Assembly: GCA_019510535.1 (NCBI GenBank)
Contig: JAEKKE010000082.1
Location: 1 to 18,578, forward strand
DNA from: Acidobacteriota bacterium
Lineage (GTDB): Bacteria > Acidobacteriota > Terriglobia > Terriglobales > Acidobacteriaceae
Length of the DNA: 18,578 nucleotides
Direction of reading: 5' to 3'
Positions 14,047 through 18,578 of the stretch are shown here, one piece after another (within the stretch, counting starts at the first letter, position 1; each line of letters opens with the position of its first letter). The notes under the pieces were generated by a model. That model ran no database searches and was not told the origin of the DNA. It was given only the letters and a program-made list of their open reading frames with translations. The translations under genes were made by a program, and so were the position numbers.

Positions 14047-14116
14047 AATCTGCTAACTCTGAAAGCACGCCGGACGATTGTCAGCATCGTCGATATCACG
14101 GAATCAAGGTAGTCTG

Positions 14117-14995
14117 TTGTCATTCATGCGCCGATTCTGGGCTCATCTGCGGCTGGCTGCGCGCAACGGGTTTCACCACGACATCTTTGGCACAGCCAAG
14201 GGCTGTGCCTATTCCGCCATCTTTGCGGTGTTCCCCGCACTCATCGTCACTGCCGCTGTGATTGCGCGGCTACCGGATAGTTCTCTCTTCCGGCAGCAGT
14301 TTTCTCTGATCTTTGACCGGGTACTGCCTCCGCAGGTACTGGGATTGCTGGCGTCCTACTTTCGGCATACCAGCGAGACGAGCGCAGGGTTGCCGGTGGG
14401 TGCTTCCATCGTGAGCCTGACCGGCGCTTCCGGCGTCCTGCTGACGCTGATGGAGGGCTTTCGGCGTGCCTATGGCGTCCCTCAGGGAACATGGGGCTTC
14501 TGGAGACGGCGCATCACGTCGTTTCTCCTGGTGCCGATCTCGGTGCTGCCCCTCGGCCTTGCCAGCGTGCTGGTCGTCTTCGGTCACTACATCGCTCTCT
14601 GGCTTTATGTTCTTGCCCCTTACCATTCACGGGACATCATCTACTTCACGGCAACTGCCGCGCGCTGGGTGATCGCTCTCGCGGGCACGGTAAGCATTCT
14701 GTCGTTCATCTACCACTTCGGCACGCCGAGCTCGGTTTCATGGCGACGGACTCTGCCGGGAGCTCTGTTCGCAACGCTTCTCTGGTTTGCTTCCACGCTT
14801 GGGTTCGGATGGTATGTCACGCACTTTGCCAACTACTCGCGGGTCTACGGTTCGCTGGGCGCAGGCATTGCGCTGCTGGTCTGGCTGTATCTGGCGAGCA
14901 TCAGCGTCCTGCTTGGATCAGAGCTCAATGCCGTGCGTCAAGCACATCATGCTCTGGCGCATCGAATGGCCAGCAGTCCACTTCACCACCGATAA
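14117..14995 (+). CDS. YihY/BrkB (UPF0761) family inner-membrane protein
   Basis: The protein (about 292 residues) has some six hydrophobic segments and the family hallmarks: an early GTAKGCAYSAIFAVFPALIVT segment, a central SLTGASGVLLTLMEGFRRAYGV, WRRTLPGALFATLLWF, and near the end NYSRVYGSLGAGIALLVWLYLASISVLLGSELNAV. The family was once called ribonuclease BN in error; it is an integral membrane family, possibly transport-related, without an agreed function. The start is uncertain. TTG at 14117 follows AAGGT at a 6-nt spacing; ATG at 14126 (MRRFWAHL) and TTG at 14078 are alternatives. It follows the fabH terminator and precedes pyruvate kinase by 91 nt. Confidence 0.88.
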   Translation: MSFMRRFWAHLRLAARNGFHHDIFGTAKGCAYSAIFAVFPALIVTAAVIARLPDSSLFRQQFSLIFDRVLPPQVLGLLASYFRHTSETSAGLPVGASIVSLTGASGVLLTLMEGFRRAYGVPQGTWGFWRRRITSFLLVPISVLPLGLASVLVVFGHYIALWLYVLAPYHSRDIIYFTATAARWVIALAGTVSILSFIYHFGTPSSVSWRRTLPGALFATLLWFASTLGFGWYVTHFANYSRVYGSLGAGIALLVWLYLASISVLLGSELNAVRQAHHALAHRMASSPLHHR

Positions 14996-15005
14996 TTATG
15001 GTGGT
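14985..15005 (+). other. Small hairpin over the stop codon of the YihY-family gene
   Basis: ACCACC (14985-14990) pairs with GGTGGT (15000-15005), with a partly self-complementary AT-rich loop that includes the TAA stop (14993-14995). No T-tract follows, so it is a weak terminator at best; it may be chance. Confidence 0.2.
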
Positions 15006-15086
15006 CAAACCAGTCACAAGGTCAAAGCAGGTAGAATGACTGCGGACTACTGCTGTATTGCCGCACCATAGGGGACTGAATCGCAC

Positions 15087-16646
15087 ATGTTGAATGGTTT
15101 GAGCCTGGGAGAGAGCGGCCAGCGCCGCGCTAAGATTGTCGCAACGCTGGGACCCACGTCGAGTGATGAGCTCATCTTCGGACAACTCGTCCGCGCCGGG
15201 CTTGATGTTGCCCGGCTGAATTTTTCACATGGCACCCATGCCCAGAAAACCGAACTGATCCGGATGGTCCGCCGCGTCTCCCAGCAGGAGAAGAAGGCCA
15301 TCTGTATTCTGGCTGACCTGCAGGGGCCGAAGATCCGTACCGGCAAGCTGAAGGGCGGCAAGCCCGTCCTGCTGGAGCAGGGAAAGCTGCTCACCATCTC
15401 TCCCAAGATCAAGGAAGGTACGGCAGCGGCCGTTGGAACTACCTTCACTACGCTGGCAGAGAACCTCGAGCCCGGCGCCCGCATCCTGCTGAGCGATGGC
15501 CTGATCGAGCTGGTCGTCCGCGAGGTCAATGGCGAGGACGTGGTTTGCGACATTCTCAACGGCGGTATGCTCGGCGAGAACAAGGGCATTAACCTCCCCG
15601 GCATCCCTGTGAAGGTTCCCTCGCTGACTGAGAAGGACGAGGAAGACCTCGAATTTGCGATTGGCGAAGGCGTCGATACAGTCGCTGTCTCGTTTGTTCG
15701 CACGGCAGACGATGTGCGTCACGTAAAGACCCGGCTGGCTGCGCTGAAGAGCGATGCCTGGATCATTGCCAAGCTGGAAAAGCCACAGGCGATCGAGCAC
15801 CTGGACTCGATCCTGGAAGTTGCCGACGGCATCATGGTCGCCCGCGGCGATCTGGGTGTTGAGGTCCCGCCGGAGAAGGTTCCCGCGATCCAGAAGCACA
15901 TCATCGCCAAGGCGAATGAGGCGCGTAAGCCCGTCATTACGGCAACGCAGATGCTGGAGTCGATGATCGAGAATCCTCGTCCGACCCGCGCCGAAGCCAG
16001 CGATGTCGCCAATGCAATCTACGATGGCACCGACGCTGTGATGCTCTCGGCCGAGACCGCAAACGGCAAGTATCCGGTCAGTGCGGTGGCTATGATGGCC
16101 AAGATCGTCGCCGAGACGGAGATGCAGATTCGCGACAACCCTGTGCCCAAGGTCCGTTCTTCGCGTCGCGGAGCGTTATCGGTTACCGAGACCATCTGCG
16201 AGTGCATGGCTCTGGCTGCTCAGGATCTTGACCTGACCGCAATCGCAATCTTTACGGAGAGCGGTTATTCCGGCCGTCTGCTGTCGAAGTACCGTCCCGA
16301 GACGCCGATCTATGTTCTCTCGCCGGATCAGGCGGTCATCAACCGCTCGATGCTGCTGTGGGGCACGACGCCGGTACTCTGCGCCCGTTTCCATGACACC
16401 GACGTTCTGGTCAGCATGGCCGACGACATCCTGCGCGATGCCGGCTATGTGCAGGATCGTCAGATTCTTGGTATTGTTGCCGGCACCCGCACCAAGTCCG
16501 GCGGCACGAACTTCATGCGGCTGCATATGGTCGGTGACCAGGAGTCGACTCTTTCGCTTAAGACTCTTTCTCTTTCGAAGAAGAAGTCCAAAAAGGACAA
16601 GACGAAGGACAAGTCCAAAGGGAAGTCGAAGTCCAAGAAGAAGTAG
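15087..16646 (+). CDS. pyk: Pyruvate kinase with lysine-rich C-terminal tail
   Basis: The first 485 or so residues are a complete pyruvate kinase: RLNFSHG (43-49), ADLQGPKIRTG (76-86), active-site K229 in IIAKLEKPQAI, VARGDLGVEVPPEKV (251-265) and ITATQMLESMIENPRPTRAE (284-303). The C-terminal regulatory domain runs from about 355 to 485. The enzyme converts phosphoenolpyruvate and ADP to pyruvate and ATP. Unlike typical family members of about 470-480 residues, this one ends in an extra basic, low-complexity tail (497-519) made almost only of Lys, Ser, Asp, Thr and Gly, after SLKTLSLS. The frame through the tail is clean and ends in a single TAG, so it is not a frameshift artefact on present evidence. 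The ATG at 15087 has AGGGGA some 12 nt upstream. Confidence 0.96.
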   Translation: MLNGLSLGESGQRRAKIVATLGPTSSDELIFGQLVRAGLDVARLNFSHGTHAQKTELIRMVRRVSQQEKKAICILADLQGPKIRTGKLKGGKPVLLEQGKLLTISPKIKEGTAAAVGTTFTTLAENLEPGARILLSDGLIELVVREVNGEDVVCDILNGGMLGENKGINLPGIPVKVPSLTEKDEEDLEFAIGEGVDTVAVSFVRTADDVRHVKTRLAALKSDAWIIAKLEKPQAIEHLDSILEVADGIMVARGDLGVEVPPEKVPAIQKHIIAKANEARKPVITATQMLESMIENPRPTRAEASDVANAIYDGTDAVMLSAETANGKYPVSAVAMMAKIVAETEMQIRDNPVPKVRSSRRGALSVTETICECMALAAQDLDLTAIAIFTESGYSGRLLSKYRPETPIYVLSPDQAVINRSMLLWGTTPVLCARFHDTDVLVSMADDILRDAGYVQDRQILGIVAGTRTKSGGTNFMRLHMVGDQESTLSLKTLSLSKKKSKKDKTKDKSKGKSKSKKK

Positions 16647-16650
16647 GCCC

Positions 16651-16679
16651 GGCCGTATCATCCGTCGGATGATACGGCC
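16651..16679 (+). other. Perfect hairpin after pyruvate kinase
   Basis: GGCCGTATCATCC (16651-16663) and GGATGATACGGCC (16667-16679) form a 13-bp perfect stem with a GTC loop, 4 nt after the pyk stop. No T-tract follows. It may protect the 3' end of the pyk mRNA or partly terminate transcription before the next small gene. Confidence 0.6.
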
Positions 16680-16736
16680 AGGCTTCGCAGGCAGAAGGCT
16701 GTCGATGTAGGATTGCAGAAGGAGATTATTACCGCG

Positions 16737-16835
16737 ATGTCGCACGCTAACGAATCGTTCCTCGAACGCTACTGGCAGGTATTCCTTATTCTCTTCGGTG
16801 CTTTCTTCGCCGTCGTCTGCGGTACCTTCAAGTAG
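16737..16835 (+). CDS. 32-residue single-pass membrane miniprotein
   Basis: The frame reads MSHANESFLERYWQVF and then continues with a hydrophobic run (about 15-29, rich in Phe, Leu, Ile, Val, Ala and Gly), ending in GTFK. AAGGAG (16719-16724) lies 12 nt before the ATG. The polar N-terminus, one membrane helix and a final lysine are typical of bacterial small membrane proteins. It lies between the pyk hairpin and a rho-independent-like terminator, so it occupies its own small transcription unit or the tail of the pyk one. I do not know a family for it. Coding status is inferred from ribosome site, composition and position. Confidence 0.55.
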   Translation: MSHANESFLERYWQVFLILFGAFFAVVCGTFK

Positions 16836-16847
16836 AGTTCATGACTG

Positions 16848-16886
16848 CGCCCGCATCCGATACTCCGGATGCAGGCGTTTGTATTT
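16848..16886 (+). terminator. Probable intrinsic terminator after the miniprotein
   Basis: GCATCCG (16853-16859) pairs with CGGATGC (16866-16872), extended by CGCC/GGCG beyond one mismatch, and is followed by TTTGTATTT. It lies 12 nt after the miniprotein stop and separates it from mutL. Confidence 0.65.
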
Positions 16887-16917
16887 AAGCCCATCTTTCC
16901 TCACATCGAACTTTCCA

Positions 16918-16923
16918 TAAAAT
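16918..16923 (+). promoter_or_regulatory. -10 box 6 nt before the mutL ATG
   Basis: TAAAAT matches the -10 consensus at five of six positions and is followed by six bases and the ATG at 16930, which has no Shine-Dalgarno sequence. Transcription would start at the start codon. No clear -35 box is present. Confidence 0.4.
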
Positions 16924-16929
16924 ATCCGG

Positions 16930-18578
16930 ATGGGCCGTATCCGTGTGCTGTCAGACCAGGTAGCGAATCAGATCGCTGCCGGTGAGGTGGTAGAGCGTCC
17001 AGCCTCTGTCGTTAAGGAGCTGCTGGAGAACGCGCTCGATGCTCGCGCTACGCGAATCCGCATTGAAGTGGAAGCGGGCGGGCGCAAACTGATCCGCATC
17101 GCCGACGACGGACACGGTATGGGGCGCGATGACTCTCTACTGGCTTTCGAGCGGCATGCGACCTCCAAGCTGCGCAGCTCCGATGACCTGCTGCAGATTG
17201 CCACCCTCGGCTTTCGCGGTGAGGCGCTGCCTTCCATCGCCTCTGTCTCCCGGTTGACGATGGAGACCCGTGCACCGGAGGACGAGGCCGGTACGCTGCT
17301 GGAGATCGCCGGGGGCAAGCTTCTCCGGGTGGAGGATCTCGGGCGCCCGGCAGGCACGACCCTGACGATCCGGGACCTGTTCTTCAATACGCCGGCTCGC
17401 CGGAAGTTCCTGCGTAGCGAATCCACCGAGCTACAGCATGTCGCTGCCCTGGTGACTCACTACGCTCTGGCGAATCCGACAAAGCACTTTGAGCTACATT
17501 CGGCGACGCATGCGCTGCTGGTGGCTCCCGCGGTGACCTCCGCGGCAGACCGCATGTTCCAGATCTTCGGCCGCGAGACCGTAGACCAGATGATTCCGGT
17601 GGCCGCCGAAACCGACTTTGCCCGCGTCGGCATTCCGGAACCTCCGCCATGGAAGCGGGACGAGAACTATGAGCCACCCGAACCGGGAGTGATGAGGATA
17701 AGTGGTTTTGTTTCAAAGCCGGAGCTGCAAAAGCTCAACCGAAACTCGATCTATGTTTTTGTGAACGGCCGGCTGATTCGCGACCGTCTGGTGCTGCATG
17801 CCTTGTCCGAGTCCTATCGCAACGTTATTCCGCCGACCAGCTTTCCGGTGGTGTTGCTGTTTCTTGATGTGCCGCCCGCCGAAGTGGACGTGAATGTCCA
17901 TCCGGCGAAGACTGAGGTGCGGTTTCGGCAGCAGTCCATCGTGCATGACTTCCTGCGCGACTCGGTCCGTACGGCGTTGATGGCGGCACGGCCGGTGATG
18001 AGTTTTGCGATGGCGCTTACGGACTCGCCGTTAGCCGCCGAGGCGCTGCGCATCGACGTCAGCCCCATGCCGGGGGCTCCTGATCTTCCGCCGGCCTCGG
18101 AAGGAGATCCGCAGCAGGGTGATGCCGCGGCATTCTCGCTGCAGCCGGATGCGTTCCTCGCTACCGAGCAACGCATTGTCTTTCCTCAGACTGAAGCTCC
18201 GGTTGATGAGCCGCCATTTCTGCGGGAACCGGAACAGCGGGTCTCGGGACGGCACTCCTGCTCTTCGGCGACGCCGGAGGAAGGCGAAGAACGTCCCGAG
18301 ACACTACATTCGCTGGCGACGTTGCGGGCTGTTGGGCAATTGCGCAATTCGTTCATCCTGGCGGTGAATGAAGACGGTCTTTGGATCATCGACCAGCATG
18401 TGGCCCATGAGCGTGTTCTGTTTGAGAAGATCCTGCGTGAGCGCCGTACGGAGTCGGTGCAACGGCAAAGGCTGCTGATGCCGCTGCTGGTCGATCTGCA
18501 GCCGGCGCAGATGCTTGCCTTTGCGGAGCTGGCTGACGAGTTGGACCGCAACGGCTTTGAAGCCGAGCCCTTTGGACC
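16930..18578 (+). CDS. mutL: DNA mismatch repair protein MutL (partial, C-terminus beyond right edge)
   Basis: 549 codons are present. The N-terminal GHKL ATPase domain is complete: QIAAGEVVERPASVVKELLEN (E30 as general base, N34 for magnesium), DDGHGM (59-64) and GFRGEAL (94-100). The transducer domain follows with DLFFNTPARRKFL, FVNGRLIRDR and DVNVHPAKTEVRF. A poorly conserved acidic, Pro-rich linker (about 370-455) leads to the dimerisation domain. This holds DQHVAHERVLFE at about 488-499, the metal-binding motif DQHA-x2-E-x4-E of endonuclease-type MutL, here with Val in place of the Ala. MutL couples mismatch recognition by MutS to strand removal. No mutS lies in the window. The ATG lacks a Shine-Dalgarno sequence and may head a leaderless mRNA. 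Confidence 0.96.
   Translation, partial: MGRIRVLSDQVANQIAAGEVVERPASVVKELLENALDARATRIRIEVEAGGRKLIRIADDGHGMGRDDSLLAFERHATSKLRSSDDLLQIATLGFRGEALPSIASVSRLTMETRAPEDEAGTLLEIAGGKLLRVEDLGRPAGTTLTIRDLFFNTPARRKFLRSESTELQHVAALVTHYALANPTKHFELHSATHALLVAPAVTSAADRMFQIFGRETVDQMIPVAAETDFARVGIPEPPPWKRDENYEPPEPGVMRISGFVSKPELQKLNRNSIYVFVNGRLIRDRLVLHALSESYRNVIPPTSFPVVLLFLDVPPAEVDVNVHPAKTEVRFRQQSIVHDFLRDSVRTALMAARPVMSFAMALTDSPLAAEALRIDVSPMPGAPDLPPASEGDPQQGDAAAFSLQPDAFLATEQRIVFPQTEAPVDEPPFLREPEQRVSGRHSCSSATPEEGEERPETLHSLATLRAVGQLRNSFILAVNEDGLWIIDQHVAHERVLFEKILRERRTESVQRQRLLMPLLVDLQPAQMLAFAELADELDRNGFEAEPFG

Noticed and set aside
1..18578. CRISPR array, prophage, toxin-antitoxin pair or defence island
   Set aside because: No regular direct repeats, phage genes, transposases or nuclease-type defence genes were found; gene content is mostly conserved housekeeping.

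Overview
The window looks like a core-genome segment of an Acidobacteriota chromosome, probably an Acidobacteriaceae member of the Terriglobus/Granulicella/Edaphobacter type. This rests on moderately high GC, single-copy housekeeping genes scattered in short runs rather than in proteobacterial operons, a large PknB-like membrane kinase with a zinc-ribbon head, and short palindromic intergenic repeats. The genus assignment is inference. I see no phage, integrase, transposase, CRISPR array, tRNA or rRNA. No stretch longer than 300 bases lacks a gene.

Left part (1-9552), nearly all on the minus strand. A serine/threonine protein kinase runs off the left edge (1-2067), preceded by riboflavin synthase (ribE, 2142-2804). 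A short plus-strand gene of unknown function (2949-3245) converges on ribD (3363-4487), with a 116-bp palindromic element wedged between the two stop codons. Then come ftsY (4561-5547), gpsA (5585-6577), plsY (6579-7202), cinA (7256-8500) and a TIG plus beta-propeller protein (8497-9552) whose stop overlaps the cinA start.

Middle (9553-12705). A REP-like hairpin repeat (about 9636-9720) lies downstream of pgpA (9725-10234). pgpA overlaps yacG (10224-10442). A second copy of the palindromic element (10549-10663) separates yacG from a small secreted protein gene (10730-11068). A strong bidirectional terminator divides that gene from rimO (11137-12705, minus).

Right part (12793-18578), plus strand. 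The SRP 4.5S RNA (ffs) is followed by fabH and its terminator, a YihY/BrkB-family membrane protein, pyruvate kinase with an unusual lysine-rich tail, a 32-codon membrane miniprotein, and mutL, which runs off the right edge.

Functional themes: phospholipid and fatty-acid synthesis (gpsA, plsY, pgpA, fabH), the SRP targeting pathway (both ffs and its receptor ftsY), riboflavin synthesis (ribD, ribE), and maintenance or modification factors (mutL, rimO, cinA, yacG). No obviously new multi-gene system is present. The points most worth a second look are the two intergenic palindromic repeat families, a recurring -10-like hexamer 6-7 nt before start codons that lack a Shine-Dalgarno sequence (suggesting leaderless mRNAs), the 32-residue membrane protein, and the basic tail on pyruvate kinase.
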